From Afipia sp. (GTDB taxonomy: Bacteria; Pseudomonadota; Alphaproteobacteria; Rhizobiales; Xanthobacteraceae): 64,000 nucleotides of DNA. The translations under genes were made by a program, and so were the position numbers. Positions 43,090-52,566 of the stretch are shown piece by piece; position 1 is the first letter of the stretch, and each line of letters opens with the position of its first letter. The stretch is taken from the NCBI GenBank assembly GCA_017474385.1, contig JAFVHU010000152.1, positions 1-64,000 on the forward strand. The letters run 5' to 3'. The notes beneath the pieces are model-generated. The model was not told the origin of the DNA. It ran no database searches and worked only from the letters and a program-made list of their open reading frames with translations.

Positions 43090-44276
43090 GGCTTAGCACC
43101 GCCGCTTGCAGCCGGCGAATGCGGCGTAACTTTTGCGCCGACCCGCGCACGCTGAAGACCGTCGACAATAACCCGATCGTCCGCTTTCAGCCCTTCACGG
43201 ATAACCCTCAGACCATCGTCGAGGGGACCGAGGACCACTGGTTTCGCCTCAACTGTATTATCGGCGTTGACGACAAAGACGATCTTGCGCGACTGGTCCG
43301 TTGCGATAGCGGTGTCAGGCAACAGCAACGCTTCATAAGGGGAGCTGCCCAGCACCCGAACACGCGCGAACTGGCCGGGAAGGATCGACAGATCCTGATT
43401 CTTGACCAGACCCCGGCCGCGCAATGTACCTGTACCGACGTCGAGCCGGTTGTCGAGGAAATCCACAGCGCCTTCGTGCGAGGGCTTGGTCTCGCCGGAG
43501 AGGAGCACCTCAACCGGGTTGGCTGTGTCGCGCGAACTCGGCCGTTTTCCCTCAAACCACAGCCTGCTGTTCTTGATGTAAATCGATTCATCCATGTCGA
43601 AATAGACGTGGATTGGATCAAGCGAGACAATGGAAGTCAGCAGCGTCGCACCGCTTTCGCTTCCCTGCACAAGATTGCCTACCGTCACCAGGTGACGGCT
43701 CACGCGGCCATCGATCGGGGCGACCACCCTGGTATATTCAACATCGAGAAGCGCGCGCTTCAGAGCACCCTCCGCCTGCATGATGGCGGCCTGCGCCGCA
43801 AACAGCGTCTGGCGCCGCTGATCGACAACGCTCTCGGAGACGGCTGAAGTCTTCACCAGCGTTTCAGCTCGCGTTAACTCGCGCTCGGCCAGGTCGACCT
43901 TGGCCTTGGCGTCCGCAAGCTGACCACGAGCCTGCTCCGCCGCAGCCTCGTACTACCGTGGATCGATGACATAAAGAAGATCTCCGGCCTTGACGATGGC
44001 GCCATCCTTGAAGTCGACGCTCATAACAAAGCCCGTCACGCGGGCGCGGACCTGAACCTGCTCGATCGCATCAAAGCGCCCGGTGAACTCGTCCCAGTCC
44101 GTTACCGTTCTTTTGGTTGGATTGGCGACCGTGACCGGGGGGGCGCTGGCAGCGGGCGCCTGAGCCGGCTTCTCGCAGCCAGCCAGCCCTACCCCCATTG
44201 CAGCCGCGACAATCGCCAGGAGTAACTTGTTGCGTCCGGAGCGCCAGAAACCATCAGCCAACACTTTCGATCTCAT
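43086..44276 (-). pseudogene. RND efflux periplasmic adaptor (membrane fusion lipoprotein) interrupted by one amber codon
   Basis: One reading frame runs from 44276 to 43086 (396 codons) and is broken only by TAG at 43953-43955. Before the stop are a lipoprotein signal (LLLAIVAAAMGVGLAGC), TVTDWDEFTGRFDAIEQVQV and VKAGDLLYVIDPR; after it YEAAAEQARGQLADAKAKVD, VDQRRQTLFAAQAAIMQAEG and VAPIDGRVSRHLVTVGNLV follow without frameshift. MexE/AcrA relatives have a sense codon here, often Gln or Pro, so CAG to TAG is the simple change. Start at 44276 is supported by GGGAG. It may be a young pseudogene, an amber read-through or a sequence error. Confidence 0.85.
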
Positions 44277-44669
44277 CGCAAAGCTCCCGACATCGTTGTC
44301 CAAGCATTCGATCAGTCTTTTCATTTCTGTCGAACGCGTACGTTACCGCGCATTTATGAAGATCGCCAGCACCACGCAAGCCTCGGGGATTTAGCCGCGA
44401 CCAGCCGTTTCGGTACAAGAAGAATTTTCCTGCCCTGCGCTATACGGGCCAAACGCATATCTGACCTGACGAGCTAATCGGTCTTTCCAAACCTGCGGAA
44501 AGCCGTCCGGCGGACGAACTTGTCGCCTCGCTCCGCCTTCAGATGCGCGACAGCATCGTGACGTGACGTCGTCCTCTTAAAAGACCCGTCCTATCCAACC
44601 TGAATACGAGTTCTTGTCATTGATATACTACGAATATATGCTTGGGCTGATCGGATCGGTTCATGCCGC
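44277..44669. other. 393-base intergenic region between adaptor pseudogene and GntR gene
   Basis: No convincing reading frame is found. The left side should hold the promoter of the efflux genes and the right side that of the GntR gene. Near the GntR start there is an AT-rich dyad, ATATA (44623-44627 area) and TATAT about seven bases later, in GATATACTACGAATATATGC, that could be a regulator site. I see no clear terminator and no RNA gene. Confidence 0.4.
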
Positions 44670-45368
44670 ATGGGGAGCGTATTGAAGTCTAGAAAGGTTA
44701 CAAAGCGCACGCCGCAAAATCCGGGAGCCGATGACGGAACGCTGACAGATCGTGCTTATCGAGAACTCGAAGAGATGATCGTCACCCTTCAGCTAACTCC
44801 CGGCACCATACTATCCGAACATACCCTTGCACTGAAACTGAAGATCGGCCGAACTCCGATTCGCGAAGCGCTGCAACGTCTCGCGCGCGACGGTCTCGTG
44901 GTGATCATGCCGAGGCGCGGCATCATGGTCTCGGAGATCAATCTCAGGCTGCAACTGCGGCTGCTCGAAGTGCGCCGCGAGCTTGAGCGGCTGATGGCGA
45001 GACTGGCAGCCGAACGCGCCACGCCTGAAGAACGTCAGGAATTCGCGGAAGTCGCTCGTGGAATGCTCAAGGCGGCAGCTCAGGCGGACGACATCGAATT
45101 CATGCGCCTCGATCAGAAATTCAATCTGCTGATCGCGACAACGGCTCGCAATGAATTTGCCAGGCGGTCGATGGGGCTGATGAACGCCCTCTCCCGCCGC
45201 TTCTGGTATCAGCACTATCAGGAAGTTGCAGATCTGCCGCTGGCTGCCAAGCTGCATGCGGCGGTCGCGGAAGCCGTCGCCGGGAGGAAGCCGAAAATGG
45301 CGGCTGCCGCGTCCGACAAGTTGATCGACTATATCGAGGATTTTGCTCGCAAGACGCTCGATACCTGA
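44670..45368 (+). CDS. GntR-family regulator with FCD domain
   Basis: The 232-residue protein has the winged helix AYRELEEMIVTLQLTPGTIL, IGRTPIREALQRLARDGLV and PRRGIMVSEI, followed by the FCD helices (LRLQLRLLEVRRELERLMARLA, FMRLDQKFNLLIATTARNEF). It converges on the zinc alcohol dehydrogenase gene with an eight-base gap. The nearest operon begins with that dehydrogenase's neighbours far to the right, so its targets are unclear; the AT-rich dyad before its own gene may be one. Confidence 0.88.
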   Translation: MGSVLKSRKVTKRTPQNPGADDGTLTDRAYRELEEMIVTLQLTPGTILSEHTLALKLKIGRTPIREALQRLARDGLVVIMPRRGIMVSEINLRLQLRLLEVRRELERLMARLAAERATPEERQEFAEVARGMLKAAAQADDIEFMRLDQKFNLLIATTARNEFARRSMGLMNALSRRFWYQHYQEVADLPLAAKLHAAVAEAVAGRKPKMAAAASDKLIDYIEDFARKTLDT

Positions 45369-45375
45369 TCCGGCC

Positions 45376-46488
45376 TCAATCAAACATCACAACGCTGCGA
45401 ATAGTTTCACCGCATTTCAGTGCGTCGAATCCCGCATTGATCTCATTGAGAGAGATACGGCGCGAAATCAGATCATCCAGCATTAACGATCCGTCAAGAT
45501 TGGCGCGTGCCAACATCGGAAAATCACGGCGCGGCCGCGCATTGCCGTAGCTGACGCGCCGGATGCGTTTTTCCTGCATCAATGAACCCCAGCGAAACGA
45601 TACGTCCTGCTGCACGTCGACCTTGCCAAGCCAGATCACATTACCGCCCGGGCGAACAGCCTCAGCGGTGACGCGGAACGCCGCGGGACTGCCGGCGGAC
45701 TCAATCACGGCATCGACACCGCGACCGCCGGTCTCGTTCTTTGCGGCCGCGACAGGATCGTCATTTGATGCATTGACGGCGTGGGTTGCGCCCATGGTTA
45801 GCGCCAATGCTAGCTTTGCGGGATCGAGATCCGCAGCAATGATCGCGCCCGCGCCTGCCAGCCGTGCACCCTGCACCGCCGCCAAACCCACAGCGCCACA
45901 GCCGATTACCATGACCGTGTCGCCATATTTGATTGCATCCAGATTCAGTGCAGCCCCGACGCCGGTCATCACGCCGCAGCCAATCAGGCAGGCACGGTCG
46001 AACGGGATCTCCTTGGGCACAGCAATCGCCTGCTGATCGGGCACGATGCAGTACTCACCAAACGATCCAAGAAACATCAGTTGCTGAAGGTCACGGCCAT
46101 CGGCAAGCTTCGCGCGGCTCTCGCCGTCGAACGACCGCGCCTTCGGACCTTCGCCGAGATATTCCTCGCAAAGGATCGGCAAGTCGCGATCGCAATAGAA
46201 GCAGTGGCCGCAATGCGGATTCCACGACAATACGACGTGATCGCCCTTCTTTACGCCGCGCGCGGCTGAGCCGACCTCCTCGACGATGCCTGCGGCTTCG
46301 TGGCCGAGCACAATCGGCATCGGAAAGCGCAACGATCCCTCAATCACTTCGAGATCGGTGTGACACAATCCGGCCGCACGAACCCGCACCAGAACGTCCG
46401 TGGGCTTCAATGCAGCTGCAGTGACAGTCTCGATAACCAGCGGTGTTTTCGCGGCGTGAAGCACTGCCGCGCGGTACTGAAGCGGCAT
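45376..46488 (-). CDS. Zinc-dependent alcohol dehydrogenase, NAD type (class III-like MDR)
   Basis: The 370-residue enzyme has catalytic zinc ligands C42 (AAGLCHTDLE), H63-E64 (LGHEAAG) and C171 (LIGCGVMTG), structural zinc cysteines C93, C96, C99 and C107, and the NAD loop GCGAVG (196-201). It follows the layout of benzyl-alcohol, formaldehyde or mycothiol-type dehydrogenases. It is followed upstream, in the same direction, by the DUF6166 gene with no gap and then the second Liv importer, so the importer may bring in the alcohol or its precursor. The substrate is not fixed by sequence. Confidence 0.9.
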   Translation of the reverse strand: MPLQYRAAVLHAAKTPLVIETVTAAALKPTDVLVRVRAAGLCHTDLEVIEGSLRFPMPIVLGHEAAGIVEEVGSAARGVKKGDHVVLSWNPHCGHCFYCDRDLPILCEEYLGEGPKARSFDGESRAKLADGRDLQQLMFLGSFGEYCIVPDQQAIAVPKEIPFDRACLIGCGVMTGVGAALNLDAIKYGDTVMVIGCGAVGLAAVQGARLAGAGAIIAADLDPAKLALALTMGATHAVNASNDDPVAAAKNETGGRGVDAVIESAGSPAAFRVTAEAVRPGGNVIWLGKVDVQQDVSFRWGSLMQEKRIRRVSYGNARPRRDFPMLARANLDGSLMLDDLISRRISLNEINAGFDALKCGETIRSVVMFD

Positions 46489-46803
46489 CTATGCGACTGC
46501 CTTACCAGACCCACCCAGCGCTTTGAGCGCCAGATCGATATCGGACGATGTCATTTCCCACTCGTTGCCGAAATTCGCCACCACGGCACGCATGAACGGA
46601 TCGACTGCCGCTTTCGCGGAAGCCGGATCGCCAAGATGGTCGGCAAGCAAGGCCAGCGCGAGCTGGCGCGGCTCCGGCCCCTCGTAGCTCCACTCGAAGC
46701 CGTTCTTGCTGTACTCCATCACCTCGGTCCGGGGATTCAACGGTGCACCGTCGACAGTCACTTTCACGCCATCGATCGTCCGGTCGCCAACATAATGCTT
46801 CAT
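46489..46803 (-). CDS. DUF6166 domain protein
   Basis: This 104-residue protein starts MKHYVGDRTIDGVKVTVDGA, continues with NGFEWSYEGPEPRQLALALL and ends EMTSSDIDLALKALGGSG. The YVG-R near the start and EWSYxGPEPxQLALALL fit the DUF6166 family, which is of unknown function and often small and cytoplasmic. GGAGAG lies just before the ATG at 46803; a GTG four codons upstream is less likely. Its stop abuts the alcohol dehydrogenase start, so the two are in one operon downstream of the second Liv importer. Confidence 0.75.
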   Translation of the reverse strand: MKHYVGDRTIDGVKVTVDGAPLNPRTEVMEYSKNGFEWSYEGPEPRQLALALLADHLGDPASAKAAVDPFMRAVVANFGNEWEMTSSDIDLALKALGGSGKAVA

Positions 46804-46841
46804 TTTTCTCTCCACTCACTCACGCCCCGGTCGGCATCAGG

Positions 46842-47561
46842 CTAGTGCGCCACTTCCACTTCGCCGGCGATCACGCGCATGACATCGCGATCGCAGTGCG
46901 CCTCTGCCAGTGATCCGGAAAACATCAGTTCGCCGCGCTCCAGCACATAAAGTCGATCGACATAATCGGGGATATGGTGGACATTCGATTCTGCCATCAG
47001 CACGCCTTTCCCCATCGCCCGGATCGAGGCTACGCCCTCTGCGATCAGCGGAATGATGGCTGGCGACAATCCCTCGAACGGCTCGTCGAGCAGCAGAAGT
47101 TTCGGGTCGAGGGTCAGCGCACGCGCAATGGACACCATCTTGCGTTCGCCGCCTGAAAGCTGCGCACCGCCGCGCGCAAGATACTGCCGCAGCTTCGGGA
47201 AGACTGCATAGGCTTCTTCGATACGCTCGTGAGCGGGCCGGCCGGTCGGCCGCGTCCATGTCGAAAGCTCGATGTTCTCGGCCACGGTAAGGTCGGCGTA
47301 AACCTCCGATTCTTCGGGCGAGAACCCGATGCCGCTCTGCGCGATCCGCCACGTCGGAAGCTTTGTCAGATCGGCACTGTCAAAGGTGATTTCCCCGGAC
47401 AGCGGACGGCGATAACCCATGATGCTGCGAAACGTCGTGGTCTTGCCGGCGCCGTTACGGCCGACGAGACAGACGAGTTCACCCGCTGCAACCGAGAGGC
47501 TGATGCCGTTGAGAATGCGGCTGCCCTGAATGTCGACTTTTACGTTGGAGAGTTCGAGCAT
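46842..47561 (-). CDS. Branched-chain-type ABC importer, LivF-like ATPase (system 2)
   Basis: The 239-residue ATPase has Walker A GRNGAGKT, GFSPEESEVYADLTVAENIE, signature LSGGERK and LLLLDEPFEGLSP. The EESEVYADLT stretch replaces the common EERRIFxxLT, a small family difference from system 1 and 3. The ATG overlaps the LivG-like stop by one base (TAATG). It is the last transporter gene before the DUF6166 and alcohol dehydrogenase genes. Confidence 0.9.
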   Translation of the reverse strand: MLELSNVKVDIQGSRILNGISLSVAAGELVCLVGRNGAGKTTTFRSIMGYRRPLSGEITFDSADLTKLPTWRIAQSGIGFSPEESEVYADLTVAENIELSTWTRPTGRPAHERIEEAYAVFPKLRQYLARGGAQLSGGERKMVSIARALTLDPKLLLLDEPFEGLSPAIIPLIAEGVASIRAMGKGVLMAESNVHHIPDYVDRLYVLERGELMFSGSLAEAHCDRDVMRVIAGEVEVAH

Positions 47562-48370
47562 TACGACGCCCTCCTCAAGGTCGGCGGCCGGGTTCCCACA
47601 ACGGCTGAGATCATCGCCGGATCGGCAAAGAACCGGTCGGGCGGCATGTCGGCCAATACCCGGCCCTCTTGCAGAGCGACAATCCGGTGCGAGTAGCGCG
47701 CGACAAGATCCATATCGTGCTCGACCTGAACGATGGCGCGCACGCCTGCCGCCTTCGCCGCCGACACAAGCACCTCCATGATGGAATGCTTGTCGCCCGT
47801 AGATACGCCGCTGGTCGGCTCGTCCAGCAGGATAACCGTCGGATTGAGAGCAAAAGCGCTGGCGATATCCAGTAGCTTCTTCTCTCCCTGCGAAAGGGTG
47901 GATGCCACCGTATCCAACTTGGCGCGAAGGCCGAGAACCTCTGCCACGCGCTCCACATCTATCTGAAGCTCGCTGTCTTTCGACAGCGAGCGGAATGGAT
48001 TGGCTACGCGCCGCAGCCGCGAAGCAACAGCAACCGCAAGGGTTTCGCGTACCGTCAGCGCGGGAAATACATTCACAAGCTGGAAAGCCCGCGACATTCC
48101 GCGCCTGGCCAGTTCAACAGGTCCTACCCCGGCAATGTCGTTGCCGAGAAAGCGAACCTCGCCAATGGTCGGCCGCAACAGGCCGGTGACAACATTGACA
48201 AGCGTGGTCTTGCCGGCGCCGTTTGGTCCGACGATCGAAACGAACTCGCCGTCGGCGACGTGGAAAGACACGTCCTGTAGCGCTCTGTAAGCCCCGTAAT
48301 GTTTGGAAACGCCGATGGTCTCGAACAGCGGCGCTCGGACGTCCGGCGATGTACTGGTCTGATGCATCAT
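47561..48370 (-). CDS. Branched-chain-type ABC importer, LivG-like ATPase (system 2)
   Basis: The 269-residue ATPase contains GPNGAGKTTLVNVVTG, MSRAFQLVNVFPALTVRETL, STLSQGEKKLLDIASA as the degenerate signature and VILLDEPTSGV. Its N-terminus has an extra 15 residues before the ATPase fold. It overlaps both neighbours. The partner ATPase, permeases and binding protein are all present, so system 2 is complete. Confidence 0.9.
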   Translation of the reverse strand: MMHQTSTSPDVRAPLFETIGVSKHYGAYRALQDVSFHVADGEFVSIVGPNGAGKTTLVNVVTGLLRPTIGEVRFLGNDIAGVGPVELARRGMSRAFQLVNVFPALTVRETLAVAVASRLRRVANPFRSLSKDSELQIDVERVAEVLGLRAKLDTVASTLSQGEKKLLDIASAFALNPTVILLDEPTSGVSTGDKHSIMEVLVSAAKAAGVRAIVQVEHDMDLVARYSHRIVALQEGRVLADMPPDRFFADPAMISAVVGTRPPTLRRAS

Positions 48371-49380
48371 CTGCCCCCCGTTTTGCGGGAGACGAGCATT
48401 TCGACCGCACCTGACAGACCTTGCGGCAGGAAGATGACGAGCAACACCAAGACGCTCCCCATCACAAAGCGCCAGTATTGCGTAATAGCCATCACGAAAT
48501 CCTGTAACAACACAAAGGCAAGCGCGCCGATGGCCGGGCCGACGAAGGTCCCGCTGCCGCCGAGGACCGCCATGAAGACGAGGTTGCCGGAGTGGGTCCA
48601 GTATGCGAGCTCCGGATCAGCTAGGCCCGTGGTGACCGCGAGGATTGTGCCACCTATGCCGCCGTAAACCGCGGAGATCACAAACGCCGCGAGCCGCATG
48701 CGGAAGATCTGCACGCCTACATAAGCCGCCTTGCCGGCATTTTCGCGGATTGCTTTCAGATGGAGGCCAAATGGCGATTGGGTGATGCGCCACATGATCG
48801 CTCCAAGCAAAGCCAGTAACACCAGCACATAGTAATAGAACGGCCCGGTGAGAAACGCAGTCTTTCCGCCGCCCCATTCCATACCGAACAGCAGCGGGCG
48901 CAGCACACGCATCCCCTGATCGCCGCCGGTGACGCTGTAGAATTTGAACAGGAAGGAATGGAACAGCATGCCGAAGGCAAGCGTCAGCATGCCGAAGAAA
49001 ATTCGGGTGTAACGCACGCAGAGCATGCCGATGACAAGCGCAACCAGCGCTGAAACCACCGCACTGGTCAAAACGATCAGCTCGAAACTCAGCACGCCGA
49101 ATTTGGAGGTGAGTGTCGAAGCGGTATACGCGCCGACACCAAGGAAAAGGGCGTGTCCGAACGACAGGAGCCCCGTGGTACCGAACAGAAGATTGAATCC
49201 GAACAGCGCAATGGCATAGGCAAAGAACGGGACCAACAGGAGAAGCGCATAGGGCGATGCCACGAACGGCAACAGAGCCATCACCGCGATCAGGGCGAAA
49301 AAGACCCAGAGGCCCTTGATACGGGGCAACGCGTGCCGCCGCGGCGTAGCCAGCGAGAGATCGATGGATTGTTCACTCAT
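48367..49380 (-). CDS. Branched-chain-type ABC importer, LivM-like permease (system 2)
   Basis: The 337-residue permease has about ten membrane helices, the motif GTTGLLSFGHALFLGVGAYT and the cytoplasmic coupling stretch KAIRENAGKAAYVGVQIFRMRL that contacts the ATPases. A charged N-terminus (LATPRRHALPRIKG) precedes the first helix. Start and stop overlap the adjacent livH- and livG-like genes by four bases each. Confidence 0.92.
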   Translation of the reverse strand: MSEQSIDLSLATPRRHALPRIKGLWVFFALIAVMALLPFVASPYALLLLVPFFAYAIALFGFNLLFGTTGLLSFGHALFLGVGAYTASTLTSKFGVLSFELIVLTSAVVSALVALVIGMLCVRYTRIFFGMLTLAFGMLFHSFLFKFYSVTGGDQGMRVLRPLLFGMEWGGGKTAFLTGPFYYYVLVLLALLGAIMWRITQSPFGLHLKAIRENAGKAAYVGVQIFRMRLAAFVISAVYGGIGGTILAVTTGLADPELAYWTHSGNLVFMAVLGGSGTFVGPAIGALAFVLLQDFVMAITQYWRFVMGSVLVLLVIFLPQGLSGAVEMLVSRKTGGR

Positions 49381-50258
49381 GCCGTCACCTTGCCAAACAA
49401 TCCCGCGGGTCTAAGAATAAGCGCCGCGACAACAACGAGATAGACTGACAGAAGCTCCATTTCCGGCATGATCGAGATCGCTGCCGCGCGCATCAGTCCA
49501 ACGATCAGCGCACCGACGAGCGCACCGCGCATGCTGCCCAGTCCACCGATGACAACGACGGCGAACGCCTCCACCACAAGCTCAACAGCCATATCGAGCG
49601 AAGCAGCACTGGATGGCACCACGAGTGCGCCGCCGACCGTGCCGAGCATGCAGCCCACAGTGAAGACCAGTGCAAAGATTTTCGAAGCGTTGACGCCGAG
49701 GCCTTCGGCCATATCGCGGTTTTCCGCCGTCGCCCGCACGATGCGCCCGGTTTTCGTGCGTTGCAGGAACAACCCAAGCGCGACGGCGATGCCGATACTC
49801 GCCGCGATCACCAGCAGATTATAGGTGGGCACCTGCACGCCCATGACGTGCGTCGTGCCATAGATCATGTAGGCGTTATCCATGGTGCGCGGCGTCGCGC
49901 CCCACGTGAAGCGAAAGACATCCTGGAACATCAGGAGCAAGCCGAATGTAAGCAACAACTGGTAGCTCTCATCCCGGCGATAGACCGTACGCAACACACG
50001 CTCGATCGGCAGCCCGACGAGACCGATCACAAGCCCCGCGAGAATGAGCACAGGGAAGAACATGAGCGGCGGCAGCCCGAATTTCATCGCGATGGCAACC
50101 GCCGTGATCCCGAAATAGGCCCCCAAGGCATAAAAGGAGCCGCAGGCGAGATTGACGATCTGCTGCACGCCGAACACAAGCTGAAGCCCCGCCGCCACTA
50201 GGAACAGGATGGCGGCGTGGAATGTCCCACCGAGAATGATATCGACGATCGCCGTCAT
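49377..50258 (-). CDS. Branched-chain-type ABC importer, LivH-like permease (system 2)
   Basis: The 293-residue permease carries the LivH motif FGVQQIVNLACGSFYALGAY (with ACGS where system 1 has AHGA) and the coupling stretch RATAENRDMAEGLGVN. It forms the channel with the LivM-like protein. It begins three bases after the binding-protein stop; there is no hairpin between them, unlike systems 1 and 3. Confidence 0.92.
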   Translation of the reverse strand: MTAIVDIILGGTFHAAILFLVAAGLQLVFGVQQIVNLACGSFYALGAYFGITAVAIAMKFGLPPLMFFPVLILAGLVIGLVGLPIERVLRTVYRRDESYQLLLTFGLLLMFQDVFRFTWGATPRTMDNAYMIYGTTHVMGVQVPTYNLLVIAASIGIAVALGLFLQRTKTGRIVRATAENRDMAEGLGVNASKIFALVFTVGCMLGTVGGALVVPSSAASLDMAVELVVEAFAVVVIGGLGSMRGALVGALIVGLMRAAAISIMPEMELLSVYLVVVAALILRPAGLFGKVTA

Positions 50259-50261
50259 GGC

Positions 50262-51536
50262 TCAGACAGGCATCTTGGCGGTCTTGATCCATTCCCAGAA
50301 ATCCGCACCCGGCGGCTTCTGTAACTGCTCGGCCTGGAATGTGTCGATCGAAGCCAGCGTCGGGAAGTCGTACTTGTTCGTGTTTGTCGACGGCCCCTGA
50401 TAGAACACCTGCTCAGCAATCTTGTCCTTGCGGAATCGGCCCTTGCCGCCGAGGCTTTCCACCTCGAGGCCGGGCATCGCTTCCGCGACCATATCCGGCG
50501 TCGGCCATTTCTTCGCGGCCTTCTGCGCGGCTTCGACGCCCGCCTTGTAACTCGCGAGTGCGAAGTATGCCCGATCCGCCTCCCAGTGCGGCGCCTCCTT
50601 GTAGCGGTCCATATAGTCCTGAACGAACGCCTTCTGCAGCGGCGACGCCTGCGGGTGATCGAAGTAAAGCGTGTTGTGTCCGAAGATCACGCCTTCCGGC
50701 ATGAACTCCTTCTTGAGCTGATTGAGTTGCCAACCCGCCGCCGGCAACACAACCTTCACGCCCTCGAACAGACCGGCTGCGGCACCCTGCTTCATGAACA
50801 CCGGCAGATCGGCAAACAGCATCGATGAGAAGATCAGATCCGGCTTGGCAGCCTTGAGTGCGGCAATATGCGAGGTCAGGTCCAGCGTGCCGACCTTTGG
50901 CCATTGCTCGGCAACAAACTCAGCTTCCACGCCATAGCGTGCGAGAATCTGCCGGAAGGCTTCCCAGTTGTTACGGCCGTAGGAGTAATCCGGATTGATG
51001 CCGGCTACACGCTTGAACTTGCCCTTGAAGTGCTTGACCGCGAGCAGCGACGCCATCACGGCCTCACATTCGTTGTCGGTCGAACGAAACACGTAACGCG
51101 ACTTCGGCATCACTTCCTTGACGCCGTCCTGCGTGGTGCCGTCCCACATCACCAGAAGCGACTGCTCCTCTTCCGCGACTGGAGCGACACCAAGGCTTAC
51201 GCCGGTCGAAATCAGCCCGTGAACGCTTTCGACCTTCTCCTGTAGCACCAGGCGCCGGAAACGCTCGATCGTGTCCTTGGGGTTGGTCTCTTCCTCAATG
51301 ACAAGCTCGAACTTGCGCCCGGCAATGCCACCCTCTTTGTTCATACGTTCCGCCGCCCATTGTACGGCGCGGATGCCGCATTCGCCGGCGGTGCCGGCTA
51401 CACCGGACCGCGGTGCAATGATGCCGATCTTGAATGGCTTGTCCTGCGCGATGGCTGGGGCAAATAGTTGCGGCGCCGCGGCGGCGGCAACGCCAGCACC
51501 TGCGAGTTTCGAAAAGGCGCGACGGGTGAGCGTCAT
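50262..51536 (-). CDS. Tat-exported substrate-binding protein (system 2)
   Basis: The 424-residue precursor begins MTLTRRAFSKLAGAGVAAAA, a twin-arginine signal with cleavage near FAPAIAQ. The mature part is a type 1 periplasmic binding fold: FKIGIIAPRSGVAGTAGECG, NKEGGIAGRKFELVIEEETN, GYSYGRN-like DYSYGRNNWEAF and EMEADRAYFALASYKAG-like stretches. GGGAGG lies before the ATG. The cargo is unknown; the linked alcohol dehydrogenase and the lack of amino-acid genes argue against a plain leucine importer. Confidence 0.92.
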   Translation of the reverse strand: MTLTRRAFSKLAGAGVAAAAAPQLFAPAIAQDKPFKIGIIAPRSGVAGTAGECGIRAVQWAAERMNKEGGIAGRKFELVIEEETNPKDTIERFRRLVLQEKVESVHGLISTGVSLGVAPVAEEEQSLLVMWDGTTQDGVKEVMPKSRYVFRSTDNECEAVMASLLAVKHFKGKFKRVAGINPDYSYGRNNWEAFRQILARYGVEAEFVAEQWPKVGTLDLTSHIAALKAAKPDLIFSSMLFADLPVFMKQGAAAGLFEGVKVVLPAAGWQLNQLKKEFMPEGVIFGHNTLYFDHPQASPLQKAFVQDYMDRYKEAPHWEADRAYFALASYKAGVEAAQKAAKKWPTPDMVAEAMPGLEVESLGGKGRFRKDKIAEQVFYQGPSTNTNKYDFPTLASIDTFQAEQLQKPPGADFWEWIKTAKMPV

Positions 51537-51736
51537 TGATATCCTCCCATGTGAACTACGCGCATCTGGCGTGCGCTATTGCCATATCATAAATATATCA
51601 GACAGATTTCAGCAAGCACTTTTTACGGGCAGCGGTGTCGCAGCGCCGGTTGCCGATCTAATAGATTGGTGATATGTCAGATGTGGAAAGGCTGGACGAC
51701 GTCGCCGGCCGCTCAGAAAATGATGGAGATTGCGCC

Positions 51737-52540
51737 ATGGAACTCACATCCAGCCCAATGACCGACCGGCAGCGGAAATACCGGGCCACCTACAGAGATC
51801 GCATCGCCGGCTGGTATAATGGCTGGCTCCACGCCTTCGTTATCTATGTGATCGGGTTCACCGCCCTCTCGGTCTACATCGCCAACATCGGCAATGTTCG
51901 CTGGTGGGAATGGTTGATCGTACCCATTACCTTCCTGGCGGCGAACTTCTTCGAATGGTGGATTCACCGTTTCGTCATGCACCGTCCGTCGCAGATCAAG
52001 GCCTTCCGCGCGATCTACAACCGGCACACCTTGATGCATCACCAGTTCTTCACCGAAGAGGAGATGCGCTTCGCGGACCATAACGACTGGCGCGTTACGT
52101 TCTTTCCGCCCTACGCCCTGGTCACCTTCACGCTGATGTCCATTCCGCCGGCATTGGTTCTGGGCTGGCTCGTGTCACCAAACGTCGGCTGGCTGCTGAT
52201 CTACACCACGACGTCGATGTATCTTATCTACGAATTCATGCACTTCTGCTGCCACGTCGAAGAAAACTGGTTTGTTCGCAACATGCCGTTCGTCAACACG
52301 ATCCGGCGTCATCATGCGGCCCATCACAATCAGTCAATCATGATGGAGCGGAACATGAACCTGACCTTTCCCGTGATGGACTGGTTGTTCGGCACGTCGG
52401 ATCTCGATCGCGGATTGATCGGCCACATCTTCAACGGCTACGACACCCGTTACATTCGCAAAAACATGCGTAAAACCTCGCGCACGCCGAAACCCGATAT
52501 CGCCGGCCAGCGCTCGGGCTTTGCCACACCTGCCGAATAG
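51737..52540 (+). CDS. Membrane fatty-acid hydroxylase / sterol-desaturase family protein
   Basis: The 267-residue protein has four to five membrane helices and the histidine clusters of the di-iron FA hydroxylase superfamily: HRFVMHR, HTLMHHQ, EFMHFCCHVEE and RRHHAAHHN. The clusters bind two irons on the cytoplasmic side and O2 is used to hydroxylate or desaturate a lipid chain. I chose the ATG at 51737 (MELTSSPMTD) with GGAG eight bases upstream; an ATG at 51674 gives 21 more residues without a ribosome site. Two small membrane-protein genes follow on the same strand. It is divergent from the system 2 importer. Confidence 0.85.
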   Translation: MELTSSPMTDRQRKYRATYRDRIAGWYNGWLHAFVIYVIGFTALSVYIANIGNVRWWEWLIVPITFLAANFFEWWIHRFVMHRPSQIKAFRAIYNRHTLMHHQFFTEEEMRFADHNDWRVTFFPPYALVTFTLMSIPPALVLGWLVSPNVGWLLIYTTTSMYLIYEFMHFCCHVEENWFVRNMPFVNTIRRHHAAHHNQSIMMERNMNLTFPVMDWLFGTSDLDRGLIGHIFNGYDTRYIRKNMRKTSRTPKPDIAGQRSGFATPAE

Positions 52541-52566
52541 CTCGGTTAAAAGCGCGGAGACTCGAC

